Below are positions 37,771 to 45,774 of a stretch of 64,000 nucleotides of DNA, piece by piece; the first letter of the stretch is position 1, and each line of letters begins with the position of its first letter. The stretch is from Bacteroidales bacterium (lineage in GTDB: Bacteria; Bacteroidota; Bacteroidia; Bacteroidales; F082): assembly GCA_017549805.1 (NCBI GenBank), contig JAFYNJ010000009.1, forward strand, positions 1 through 64,000. The letters are read 5' to 3'. The position numbers and the translations under genes are program-made. The notes below the pieces were generated by a model. The model saw nothing but the letters and a program-made list of their open reading frames with translations, was not told where the DNA came from and searched no databases.

Positions 37771-39653
37771 ATTCCGGGATCCAAGTCAGAAACGTCAATG
37801 GTCGTTTCCTGAGAGCCAAGTTTTTGCTCAATTAACACTCTACCCATTAAATCAAAGACCCGAACGTCATTGCGAGCGTAGCGAAGTGGACTGACAATAT
37901 GCAATTGTGATTGAACCGGATTAGGGAACACCAACACCTCAACATCATTCGGGGATTCCGAAACCTCCAGGTTATTCACGGGAATGTCTGCATTATAGAG
38001 CTGTAGTCCTCCACCGAAATTGCCCACCACCACTTCCAACCGGCCATCTCCATCAAGGTCGGCCACCGCAGCGGCGGAACGCATCCCAAAGCTTTCCGGC
38101 ATGCCATCGCAGAGTTCATCCCAAAGATAGCCCACCTCCTCAAAGACAGGATTATCCGACACTTTATACAAAAACAGCTTCCCTCGTTCCGAGCCTACAC
38201 AAAGCAGTAATTGGTTCTGGTAATAAAACAAGCAAGGAACGCTGTAACCATAATAGGAAGTGCTATAGTCACGCACATCCACCTCTCCCCAGAAATCCGT
38301 GACCCAATCAAAGCCGCTGCCATTGCCATGATACACCGTAAGCTTCCCCGATGCATTGCCTTCCACCAAATCCAACACTCCATCTTGATCCACATCGAAA
38401 TAACACTGCGAAGACCATCCCGACTCATCCCACGACACATCGCTCATCTGCTCAAATGCAGGCTCTTGAGACGAACCCACATTCCTAAAAACCGTAATCC
38501 GGTCGTTGATGTCGGCAACCAAAAGGTCGAGCAACCCATCGCCGTCCCAATCCTTGAACTTCGGATAGGCACCTTTGCCGACGTCGATCATCGTCTCTTG
38601 CAGGAACGACTTGGTATAGAGTTGAAAATCAGGATTTGCATTGGTGCCATGGTTTAAATAGAGCCAAACACTCCCAACCCCTTCGGAAGCCATCGGATCG
38701 GGATCAAAAGGCGAAACCAACAGATCATCCACACCATCGTTGTTGATATCAGTAAAGAAAGGCACTGGCATGGAATAGAGATTGACAGGATTGCTTGGGG
38801 GATAATCCATCTGCTGGACCATCAAGGCATTGGTATCATCGCCGCCGTTCACGAGCATGGTCAATCCCGGAAAATCCACATCGGCCAATAGCAAATCAAG
38901 CAAGCCGTCACCCGTCAAGTCACGCACCGTCACAGTGGCTCCGCGATGCCGGAAATCGTTCTTTTCCACTACAAGGCCATACCCAAAGAGGCAAGTGTCA
39001 AGATACATCAGGTTGTCCTCTTCGCTTTCGGCCACCCTACCCCAACATAAATCCGTCCGCTCAAACACCAGCGAATCAAGGCAGCCATAGCGTTCCATCG
39101 ATTGATTCAAATGCTTTTCGATGAAAACGCCCATCACGCCGAAAGTCAGGATGTCCAGATCGCCGTCGCCGTCAAGGTCAACGATGCCCGGATAGTCAGC
39201 ATCCGTGGCAAGGACATTTACTTCGCCCCCTCCCTGATATGAAGTCAAATAGGGATAAACCGCCGATTCGAAAGCAATGTTTCCAAGAGTCGAATTGTTG
39301 TGGAACACCTTGATACCCGCCCAGCCTTTGGAATAGGTGAAGATGTCCTCGCGACCATCACCGTCATAATCCGCAAAAATGGCCCAATCGCTCAGCCTTG
39401 GAAAAACCGCATCATATTGAGTGGTGTATTGATAGTCAATCGTTCCAAAGCCGCCTTCGTTCAAAAAACACAACAATCGATTGCCATGCCGATCAAACAC
39501 CAGCAAATCCTTCATGCCGTCGCCGTCCAAGTCCATCCGCCCAAACTGACAGGCATTGAGGCCTCCTACCCAAGGATAGTTGAGCGTCTCATGTTGTCCT
39601 CCCAACAGCACAAAAGACATAAAAAGCAATATCGTCAAAAGAAAATGTTTCAT
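37710..39653 (-). CDS. Secreted FG-GAP/VCBS repeat protein with T9SS sorting domain
   Basis: Start at ATG 39653 (MKHFLLTILLFMSFVLLGG) gives 647 residues with a signal peptide. Many calcium-binding-like blade repeats are visible: DLDGDGMKDLLVFD, DYDGDGREDIFTY, DLDGDGDLDILTF, DINNDGVDDLLV, DWDGDGLLDLLVAD, DVDQDGVLDLVEG, DLDGDGRLEVVVG, i.e. an integrin-like propeller. The C-terminal ~75 residues (VLVFPNPVQSQLHIV...YLLSL) are a T9SS signal. A palindromic-element copy is translated at residues ~588-596 inside that signal. Confidence 0.88.
   Translation of the reverse strand: MKHFLLTILLFMSFVLLGGQHETLNYPWVGGLNACQFGRMDLDGDGMKDLLVFDRHGNRLLCFLNEGGFGTIDYQYTTQYDAVFPRLSDWAIFADYDGDGREDIFTYSKGWAGIKVFHNNSTLGNIAFESAVYPYLTSYQGGGEVNVLATDADYPGIVDLDGDGDLDILTFGVMGVFIEKHLNQSMERYGCLDSLVFERTDLCWGRVAESEEDNLMYLDTCLFGYGLVVEKNDFRHRGATVTVRDLTGDGLLDLLLADVDFPGLTMLVNGGDDTNALMVQQMDYPPSNPVNLYSMPVPFFTDINNDGVDDLLVSPFDPDPMASEGVGSVWLYLNHGTNANPDFQLYTKSFLQETMIDVGKGAYPKFKDWDGDGLLDLLVADINDRITVFRNVGSSQEPAFEQMSDVSWDESGWSSQCYFDVDQDGVLDLVEGNASGKLTVYHGNGSGFDWVTDFWGEVDVRDYSTSYYGYSVPCLFYYQNQLLLCVGSERGKLFLYKVSDNPVFEEVGYLWDELCDGMPESFGMRSAAAVADLDGDGRLEVVVGNFGGGLQLYNADIPVNNLEVSESPNDVEVLVFPNPVQSQLHIVSPLRYARNDVRVFDLMGRVLIEQKLGSQETTIDVSDLDPGIYLLSLTLDRGVVNRIFLKR
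37865..37890 (-). repeat. Half copy of the CGTCATTGCGAGCG element, in frame
   Basis: CGTCATTGCGAGCGTAGCGA and a few more bases (plus strand, continuing AGTGGA) match the end of the element at 43622-43700. It is read on the minus strand as SPLRYARNDVR within the T9SS sorting domain of the FG-GAP protein. No second arm is seen. Confidence 0.7.
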
Positions 39654-39671
39654 CGGCGGTGTTTTGACCCA

Positions 39672-39689
39672 CAAAAATAATTATTTTTG
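39672..39689. promoter_or_regulatory. Palindromic divergent promoter core
   Basis: CAAAAATAATTATTTTTG is an 18-bp perfect palindrome carrying TATTTTTG boxes on both strands: plus (39682-39689) for the response regulator, minus (39672-39679) for the FG-GAP gene. No TTG element at exactly 19 nt is seen for either. Confidence 0.55.
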
Positions 39690-39709
39690 CCATGAAAAGA
39701 ATTGCAACA

Positions 39710-40870
39710 ATGCCACGAATCTTAATCATAGACGACCAGGATCCCATCCGCCGTGTGCTTCGGGACATCTTGGAAAACGAGAAATACCTGGTGGACGATG
39801 CCAGCAATGGACAGACCGCCATGGAGATGATCAAAGAGCAAGAGTATGATGCCATCTTGTGCGACATCAAGATGGATGGCATGGATGGCATAGAAGTGTT
39901 GGAACAAGTAAAAGCCATAAGCGACACGCCCGTTATCATGATTACCGGACACGGCACCATTGACAACGCCGTTGAAGCCTTTACGAAAGGTGCCTATCAC
40001 TTCATCCGGAAACCACCCGATCTAAATGAACTGCTCATAACAGTCCGCAATGCCCTTGAAAAGCGGAACCTCAGCTCGGAGAACAAAGCCCTGAAGAAGG
40101 TAATCAGTCGCCAAAACGAGATGGTTGGCCAGTCGGCACCCATGATGGAAGTACGCGACATGATTGAGAAGGTGGCGCCCACGAACGCCCGTGTTCTCAT
40201 TACAGGCGAGAATGGCACTGGCAAAGAACTGGTAGCCAAACAACTGCATGAATTGAGCGCACGCCGTTACGGTCCCTTCATCGAGGTCAACTGCGCCGCC
40301 ATTCCAGCTGAACTCATCGAGAGTCAATTGTTCGGCCATGAAAAAGGATCTTTCACCTCTGCCATCAAACAAAAGAAGGGCGACTTCGAGTTGGCTAACG
40401 GCGGCACCTTGTTCTTGGATGAAATCGGCGACATGAGCCTGGCCGCCCAAGCCAAGGTACTGCGCGCCTTGCAAGAAAACAAGATCGTGCGTGTGGGCGG
40501 TGAAAAGGAAATCCCCGTTGATGTGCGTATCATTGCAGCCACCAACAAGGACCTGAGGAAGATGATCGAAGAGAACACCTTCCGCGAGGACCTATACCAC
40601 CGTTTGAGCGTCATTGTCATCCATGTGCCACCCTTGAGGGAACGCAAGGACGACATCCCGTTGTTGGTCAACAGTTTTGTGGAGTCCATCGCTGCCAGCA
40701 TGGGACAAACCGTCCCGAAATTCACCGACGATGCCTTGGAAGAAATGAAGCAGTACCAATGGACGGGCAACATCCGCGAGCTTCATAACATTGTGGAACG
40801 TCTCGTGATTCTTTGTGGCAGCACAATCACAAAGGATGACGTCATTCACTTTGGGAATCCGCTGAATTGA
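39710..40870 (+). CDS. NtrC-like sigma-54 response regulator lacking an HTH domain
   Basis: ATG 39710 (MPRILIIDDQDPIRRVLRD) was chosen because the -7 box (39682-39689) would place the transcript start beyond the ATG at 39692. Receiver domain ~1-120 has Asp8/Asp9 and phospho-acceptor Asp52 (CDIKMDG). The AAA+ domain (~145-370) has Walker A GENGTGKE and the sigma-54 loop as GSFTSA rather than GAFTGA. The protein ends at residue 386 right after the WTGNIRELHN sensor region, without a Fis-type DNA-binding helix. No histidine kinase is adjacent. Confidence 0.93.
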   Translation: MPRILIIDDQDPIRRVLRDILENEKYLVDDASNGQTAMEMIKEQEYDAILCDIKMDGMDGIEVLEQVKAISDTPVIMITGHGTIDNAVEAFTKGAYHFIRKPPDLNELLITVRNALEKRNLSSENKALKKVISRQNEMVGQSAPMMEVRDMIEKVAPTNARVLITGENGTGKELVAKQLHELSARRYGPFIEVNCAAIPAELIESQLFGHEKGSFTSAIKQKKGDFELANGGTLFLDEIGDMSLAAQAKVLRALQENKIVRVGGEKEIPVDVRIIAATNKDLRKMIEENTFREDLYHRLSVIVIHVPPLRERKDDIPLLVNSFVESIAASMGQTVPKFTDDALEEMKQYQWTGNIRELHNIVERLVILCGSTITKDDVIHFGNPLN

Positions 40871-40894
40871 GGTGAGAATTGAAAATTGAAAGGT
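40871..40894. repeat. Left inverted repeat flanking the tmRNA promoter
   Basis: GGTGAGAATTGAAAATTGAA and four more bases (AGGT) are mirrored at 40993-41009 as ACCTTTCAATTCTCACC. It belongs to the degenerate GAAAATTGAAAG family. Confidence 0.7.
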
Positions 40895-40923
40895 ACCTAT
40901 CGACAAAAAAGCGACGGAACACC

Positions 40924-40954
40924 TTGCGATGGAATAATAATTGTTGTACTTTTG
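40924..40954 (+). promoter_or_regulatory. tmRNA promoter
   Basis: TTG (40924-40926), a 20-nt spacer and TACTTTTG (40947-40954) followed by CACCGG. It closely matches the rRNA-type promoter at 176-205 (TACCTTTGCACC). Confidence 0.75.
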
Positions 40955-40960
40955 CACCGG

Positions 40961-40974
40961 GTTCTTTGAAAGCT
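40961..40974 (+). promoter_or_regulatory. boxA-like motif in the tmRNA leader
   Basis: GTTCTTTGAAAGCT is identical to the motif in the rRNA-type leader at 108-121 (minus). Its position just past the transcription start fits an antitermination or processing element. Confidence 0.55.
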
Positions 40975-40978
40975 AAAA

Positions 40979-41009
40979 GTCTCTCAACTTTCACCTTTCA
41001 ATTCTCACC
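40979..41009. repeat. Right inverted repeat between tmRNA promoter and mature 5' end
   Basis: Units CTCTCAACTT, TCACCTTTCA and ATTCTCACC; the last 17 bases are the inverted copy of 40871-40894. This would be transcribed as part of the tmRNA precursor. Confidence 0.65.
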
Positions 41010-41015
41010 TATATT

Positions 41016-41413
41016 GGGGGTGACCGGTTTTGACAGCAAGATGGATTGTCATGGAAGCATGCCGAGCACTGTGGTGAAGCTCGTAAATCCTGGCTACAAA
41101 AAATTAATTGGCGAAAATAACTACGCTTTCGCTGCCTGATCGAAGTACAGTAGGTCATTGGCTTAATCCGCCCACAAGGTGGGAGGACGAAACATCTCGC
41201 AGGTGGAGATGCCTGATTCCGGCCTGAGTCCGAGGTGCTAAGCAATTTCAGGATAGTTCGTGCGGAGCTCCGACGCACGGATGAGATTCAGGAGATAAGG
41301 TCACGTTTAGGGCGTCCGTTCCCTTGCGTGGCACGAAAACCAACAGCGGAATAAGCATGTAGAAACCATGGGGGTTCCTTGTTTGGACGAGGGTTCGACT
41401 CCCTCCACTTCCA
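41016..41413 (+). ncRNA. ssrA: Transfer-messenger RNA (tmRNA)
   Basis: tmRNA with SmpB rescues stalled ribosomes. The 5' end GGGGGTGACCGGTTTTGACA and the 3' end GGTTCGACTCCCTCCACTTCC form the alanyl-tRNA-like domain; the 7-bp acceptor stem pairs 41016-41022 with 41406-41412, discriminator A41413. CCA is not encoded. The tag frame 41110-41136 reads GENNYAFAA with stop TGA at 41137; most relatives have Leu instead of Phe in that position. It is a one-piece tmRNA of about 398 nt. Confidence 0.97.
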
Positions 41414-41414
41414 C

Positions 41415-41442
41415 AAAAAGCCGCTGTTACAGCGGCTTTTTT
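41415..41442 (+). terminator. tmRNA terminator
   Basis: AAAAAGCCGCTG / CAGCGGCTTTTTT hairpin with a TTA loop and six T residues directly follows the tmRNA 3' end. Confidence 0.92.
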
Positions 41443-41504
41443 CGTTTGCAAAAACCAGGATTATTTCCCATATTTGCAACAACAATCCCTAAAAGCCCAC
41501 CTCT

Positions 41505-42860
41505 ATGAGAAGATTTTTACTTAGTTTACTGTTAATCATTGGATTAGCTTTTTCTTCATACGCCCAATGGACCAGTCCGGGCAATGGCACCACCTATACC
41601 CTTCCCGACCTTGTCACCATCACCGATGGCGTCGTCACCAACAATGCCAACGTGTTTACCATCCACGGTGATTTGACCATCTTAGGAAACGACATTTTGA
41701 TGATTGATGACCAAGTGGCCAGAATCGATGCCCCAGGCATACTCATCACCATCAACGGATCGATGACCTGCACTAACGCTGAAAGAGTCAAGCTTTACGG
41801 TGCTGAAACCAACCCGTTCAGTATGCGCTTTGAAAACGCCAGGGGCTGCAACATTAATAAGATGTATTTTTCCGATGGCGCAGGCATCAAGGTCATCGAG
41901 TCTGATGTGAACTTCAACGATGTCAAGTTCGTGTATTTCACCAGGGACTACTGCAATGCGGTCATTGACATTTTCAACTGCAATCCAGTAATTGAAAACT
42001 GCTATTTTATGCTGAATCAAGGTACCGCCATCAGTTCACCCGCCAACGGGCAGGCTTCCCCGAAAATCTTGAATTGCGAGTTCGACACCAATGTTGATGG
42101 CATCAACAGCCCCCAAATCAACCTCGGCCCAGGAAGCAGAGATACGATTTATATTGTGGGGAATGAGATATATACCATCATGGCTTCATGGTATGTCGGA
42201 GGCATCTCCGTCGCCGACCTCATGGGCGTGGGATCAACCAAAGTGCTGCTGAAGGACAACATCATCCGCGAAGGCCGCTATGGTTACAACCAACAAGGAC
42301 AGACCATTTCATCGGTCATCACTGGCAACCGTTTCATCAATAACAATCATGAAGACAACCCGATGAATGGCGGCAGTGGCATCTCAATTTACGGATCATC
42401 AACCGACAACAAAGCCGTGTTGCGCAACAATGTGATTACCGGCAACCTATGGGGCATCACCGCCATCTATTACCATGACATCGACATGGGGACGGAAGAC
42501 GATTGGGGCCACAACGAGATCCACGACAACGGCAATGGCGGTGTAATTTACGATCTCTACAACAATTCCTCATGCAACCTCATGGCTGTTGGCAACGATT
42601 GGGGCGCCACAGATCCAGAACGCATCGAAGACCACATCTTCCACCAACATGACGACCCGAGTCTAGGCCTTGTCACCTTCATCCCCTTCATTGGTGGCAA
42701 TGTTGGATTGGAAGAAATTGTAATCGACCCCCAACAAATCGATCCTACAACCACGACCCTCTATAGCATCACTGGACAACGTGTCAACTCGAGTTCATTA
42801 CGGCCTGGCGTTTATATTGCAGTGACAAAACAAGGCACTAGAAAAATCATCATTCAATAA
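41505..42860 (+). CDS. Secreted parallel beta-helix protein with T9SS sorting signal
   Basis: A 451-residue exported protein. Signal peptide MRRFLLSLLLIIGLAFSSYAQ. Residues ~100-370 show the short repeated N-rich coils of a right-handed beta-helix (NOSD/pectate-lyase-like: NCNPVIENCYFMLNQGTAIS, NNVITGNLWGI). The C-terminus (TLYSITGQRVNSSSLRPGVY) is a short T9SS sorting signal. Substrate unknown; such folds often bind or cleave polysaccharides. Confidence 0.85.
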   Translation: MRRFLLSLLLIIGLAFSSYAQWTSPGNGTTYTLPDLVTITDGVVTNNANVFTIHGDLTILGNDILMIDDQVARIDAPGILITINGSMTCTNAERVKLYGAETNPFSMRFENARGCNINKMYFSDGAGIKVIESDVNFNDVKFVYFTRDYCNAVIDIFNCNPVIENCYFMLNQGTAISSPANGQASPKILNCEFDTNVDGINSPQINLGPGSRDTIYIVGNEIYTIMASWYVGGISVADLMGVGSTKVLLKDNIIREGRYGYNQQGQTISSVITGNRFINNNHEDNPMNGGSGISIYGSSTDNKAVLRNNVITGNLWGITAIYYHDIDMGTEDDWGHNEIHDNGNGGVIYDLYNNSSCNLMAVGNDWGATDPERIEDHIFHQHDDPSLGLVTFIPFIGGNVGLEEIVIDPQQIDPTTTTLYSITGQRVNSSSLRPGVYIAVTKQGTRKIIIQ

Positions 42861-42904
42861 TACATTCCTCACCCCCAACTCATCACTTCTAACTTTAAAT
42901 TACT

Positions 42905-44332
42905 ATGTTACGAAAACTCAGAATCACCCTGGCAATCATCATGCTTTTGATGGTAACGCTCCTCTTTGTGGGCGTTGGCTACGGCGTCAGCCACTGGACA
43001 GGATGGGCGGCCAAGATCCAGTTCATTCCAGCCCTGCTCTCCATGCCATTCGTCGTGGTGGCCGCACTTGTCATCATCACCTTGCTCTTTGGAAGAATCT
43101 ACTGCAGTGTGATCTGCCCTTTGGGCATCATGCAAGACATTTACAGCTGGCTCGGCGGTAAGTTCAAGAAAAACCGCTTCAGCTATGTGAAAGAGCACAA
43201 ATGGCTGCGTTACACCATCTGCGTCATCTTTTTTATTTGTTTGATCTTCGGCTTTGTACCGGTTACAACCTTGTTGGAGCCATACGGCAACTATGGCCGT
43301 ATCGTCACCAGCTTCTATATGCGCAACCTTACCCTTTCCATCATTGCCTGGGTGGTGATGCTGGTTCTTGGGGTGTTGGCCTTCCTCTACGGCAGGGCCT
43401 ACTGCAACTCAATTTGTCCCGTGGGAACCATCCTCGGCCTCTTCTCGCGATTCTCCGCATTTCGCATTCAGTTCGACAAGGACAAGTGCAAGCACTGCGG
43501 TCTCTGCGAAAAGAACTGCAAGTCGCGCGCCATCGACTCCAAGACGGGTAGCGTCGATTACTCCCGCTGCGTGGTCTGTGGCGATTGCATCGGCGTATGC
43601 AAAGGCAATGCGTTGCATTATCGTCTTTGCGAGCGAAGCGAAGCAATCCACACTCGACAACAAGTGGATTGCCACGTCGCTGACGCTCCTCGCAATGACG
43701 AAGTGGACCAAAGCCGTCGTTCCTTCCTCGTAGGTGCCGCCATGGCCACCGCCACAGCAGCCGTTGCCCAAACAGAGATGAAAGTGGATGGAGGCTTGGC
43801 AGTCATTACCGAAAAACAAGCTCCGAAACGCCAGACCCCTATCACACCGCCCGGTTCCGTCTCTTCCCGACATATTCAGAAGTACTGCACCGCTTGCCAA
43901 CTCTGCGTTTCGGCCTGTCCCAACCATGTGTTGCGTCCTTCAACCGACTTGATGCACTTCATGCAGCCCACGATGTCGTTCGAAACCGGCTACTGCCGTC
44001 CCGAATGCACACGCTGTAGTCAAGTATGTCCCACCAGTGCCATCAAGCCCATTACTAAAGAAGAAAAGACTGCCATCCATGTTGGCCATGCTGTATGGAT
44101 CAAGGACAACTGCGTGGTGCTCACCGACGGTGTCAGTTGCGGCAACTGCGCCCGTCACTGCCCCGCTGGTGCCATTCAGATGGTGGAATACGAACACAAT
44201 GGACAGACCGTCATGATTCCCGCCGTCAACGAAAACCGTTGCATCGGCTGCGGCGCCTGCGAGAACTTATGTCCTTCAAGGCCTTTTAGCGCAATTTACG
44301 TAGAAGGAAATGTTTCACACCGAGTAGATTAA
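42905..44332 (+). CDS. Fused NapH/NapG-like membrane iron-sulfur protein
   Basis: A 475-residue electron-transfer protein. Residues ~1-175 have four to five membrane helices with CSVICPLG and CNSICPVG motifs, as in NapH/CcoG. Two 4Fe-4S sites follow (CKHCGLCEKNC, CVVCGDCIGVC). After an inserted element (residues ~240-266) comes a twin-arginine-like segment SRRSFLVGAAMATATAAVAQ and then a NapG-like module with CTACQLCVSAC, ECTRCSQVC, SCGNCARHC and CIGCGACENLC. It lies 4 nt upstream of an Fe-S aldo/keto reductase and probably feeds electrons to it. Confidence 0.9.
   Translation: MLRKLRITLAIIMLLMVTLLFVGVGYGVSHWTGWAAKIQFIPALLSMPFVVVAALVIITLLFGRIYCSVICPLGIMQDIYSWLGGKFKKNRFSYVKEHKWLRYTICVIFFICLIFGFVPVTTLLEPYGNYGRIVTSFYMRNLTLSIIAWVVMLVLGVLAFLYGRAYCNSICPVGTILGLFSRFSAFRIQFDKDKCKHCGLCEKNCKSRAIDSKTGSVDYSRCVVCGDCIGVCKGNALHYRLCERSEAIHTRQQVDCHVADAPRNDEVDQSRRSFLVGAAMATATAAVAQTEMKVDGGLAVITEKQAPKRQTPITPPGSVSSRHIQKYCTACQLCVSACPNHVLRPSTDLMHFMQPTMSFETGYCRPECTRCSQVCPTSAIKPITKEEKTAIHVGHAVWIKDNCVVLTDGVSCGNCARHCPAGAIQMVEYEHNGQTVMIPAVNENRCIGCGACENLCPSRPFSAIYVEGNVSHRVD
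43622..43700. repeat. 79-nt palindromic element inserted in frame
   Basis: Left arm CGTCTTTGCGAGCGAAGCGA...AATCCAC (43622-43651) and right arm GTGGATTGCC...CGCAATGACG (43664-43700) are imperfect inverted repeats. It is translated as CERSEAIHTRQQVDCHVADA with a few more residues in the linker of the iron-sulfur protein. Related fragments: 37865-37890 and 21658-21670. Confidence 0.85.
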
Positions 44333-44336
44333 AACC

Positions 44337-45737
44337 ATGAAAAGAAGAGACTTCATAAAGAAAATGGGCGGCGCTGCCGTGGCAACTTCGGTGGTGCTTT
44401 CCGCCTGCAAACCAAATAACAAGCCATCCGTCATGCCTGTTGATGTCATCGACGGTCAAGGTGAGATGACCTATCGCGTCAATCCCAATAGCGGCGACCG
44501 TGTCTCCCTATTGGGCTATGGCATGATGCGTCTTCCTATTGAGGACGGTGCCGACCTGCGCCAAAACCCCAATGCCCAAATCGACCAGGAAATGGTCAAC
44601 CAAGAGATCGACTATGCTTTGGAACATGGCGTCAACTATTTCGACACTGCCCCCGTCTATACCCGTGGCCGTTCCGAAGGATCCACGGGCATCGCCCTGT
44701 CAAGGCATCCACGCAAAAGCTACTTCATCGCCACCAAGCTTTCCAATTTCTCACCCAACACCTGGAGTGCCGAAGCCTCCAAAGCCATGTTCGAGAAGTC
44801 GCTCAAGGAACTGCAAACCGATTATGTGGACTATCTGCTGCTACACAGCATCGGCGGTTGGAACGACAACATGGACTGCATGGAATTGTTCAACACCCGT
44901 TTCATGGACAACGGCATCCTCGATTGGTTAGTGGAACAAAAACAAGCTGGACGCATCCGCAACTTAGGCTTCTCCTTCCATGGAGATGCGAAGCTATTCG
45001 ACACCATGCTGCAATGGCATGACGAAGGTCGTTACCACTGGGATTTCGTCCAGATCCAGATGAACTATGCCGATTGGAACTACGCCAACCGCATCGACCC
45101 TGAGAATGTCAATGCCAATTACCTCTACGAGGAGTTGCATCGCCGCAACATCCCTGTGGTCATCATGGAGCCCTTACTCGGCGGACGTCTTGCCAAACAG
45201 CCTGATTTCATTGTGAAGCAGATGAAAGAACGCGAGCCCGAGACCCCCGTTGCACGCTGGGCCTTCCGCTTCGCAGGAACACCCGAAGGCGTATTGGTGG
45301 TGCTTAGTGGCATGACCTACATGGAGCATTTGGTGGAAAACGTAGCCACCTACTCGCCGCTACGTCCCCTTACCGCTGAAGAGAACGAGTTCCTGATGAA
45401 AGTCGCTGAGGAGTTCGTGGAACTCAAGACCGTGCCATGCACAGCCTGCAACTACTGCATGCCATGCCCTTACGGCATGAACATCCCGGCCATCTTTGCA
45501 CATTACAACGATTGCATCACCGAAGGCAACATGCCTGCAGGCAACCCCGAAACCGAGGAATATCGCCGAAATCGTCGTGCCTTCTTGTTAGGCTACGATA
45601 GCAAAGTGCCTTACGAACGCCAAGCCAGCCACTGCATCGGGTGCCGCCAATGCGAGTCGCACTGTCCTCAAAAAATCGCCATCGCCGACGAGATGCGACG
45701 CATCGACGAGTTTGTGGAACGGCTGAAGCAAAGCTAA
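44337..45737 (+). CDS. Tat-exported aldo/keto reductase with 4Fe-4S clusters
   Basis: A 466-residue oxidoreductase. The twin-arginine signal MKRRDFIKKMGGAAVATSVV ends near SACKP, possibly also a lipobox. The aldo/keto reductase barrel runs ~45-370 (HGVNYFDTAPVYTRGRSEG, then YVDYLLLHSIGG). The C-terminus carries ferredoxin-like cysteines CTACNYCMPCP and CIGCRQCESHCPQ. Its position 4 nt after the NapH/NapG-like gene suggests a membrane-coupled reductase. The substrate is unknown. Confidence 0.9.
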   Translation: MKRRDFIKKMGGAAVATSVVLSACKPNNKPSVMPVDVIDGQGEMTYRVNPNSGDRVSLLGYGMMRLPIEDGADLRQNPNAQIDQEMVNQEIDYALEHGVNYFDTAPVYTRGRSEGSTGIALSRHPRKSYFIATKLSNFSPNTWSAEASKAMFEKSLKELQTDYVDYLLLHSIGGWNDNMDCMELFNTRFMDNGILDWLVEQKQAGRIRNLGFSFHGDAKLFDTMLQWHDEGRYHWDFVQIQMNYADWNYANRIDPENVNANYLYEELHRRNIPVVIMEPLLGGRLAKQPDFIVKQMKEREPETPVARWAFRFAGTPEGVLVVLSGMTYMEHLVENVATYSPLRPLTAEENEFLMKVAEEFVELKTVPCTACNYCMPCPYGMNIPAIFAHYNDCITEGNMPAGNPETEEYRRNRRAFLLGYDSKVPYERQASHCIGCRQCESHCPQKIAIADEMRRIDEFVERLKQS

Positions 45738-45749
45738 AGAAAGTTTTCT

Positions 45750-45757
45750 TATCTTTG
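45750..45757 (+). promoter_or_regulatory. Probable -7 box of tRNA-Arg
   Basis: TATCTTTG followed by CAGCGCTTTGAAGCT precedes the tRNA by 17 nt. The CTTTGAAGCT string is a partial match to the boxA-like motif of the rRNA and tmRNA leaders. Confidence 0.5.
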
Positions 45758-45774
45758 CAGCGCTTTGAAGCTGC

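Noticed and set aside
41039..41451. Short frames within the tmRNA gene
   Set aside because: They fall on structured tmRNA; only the tag frame is real.
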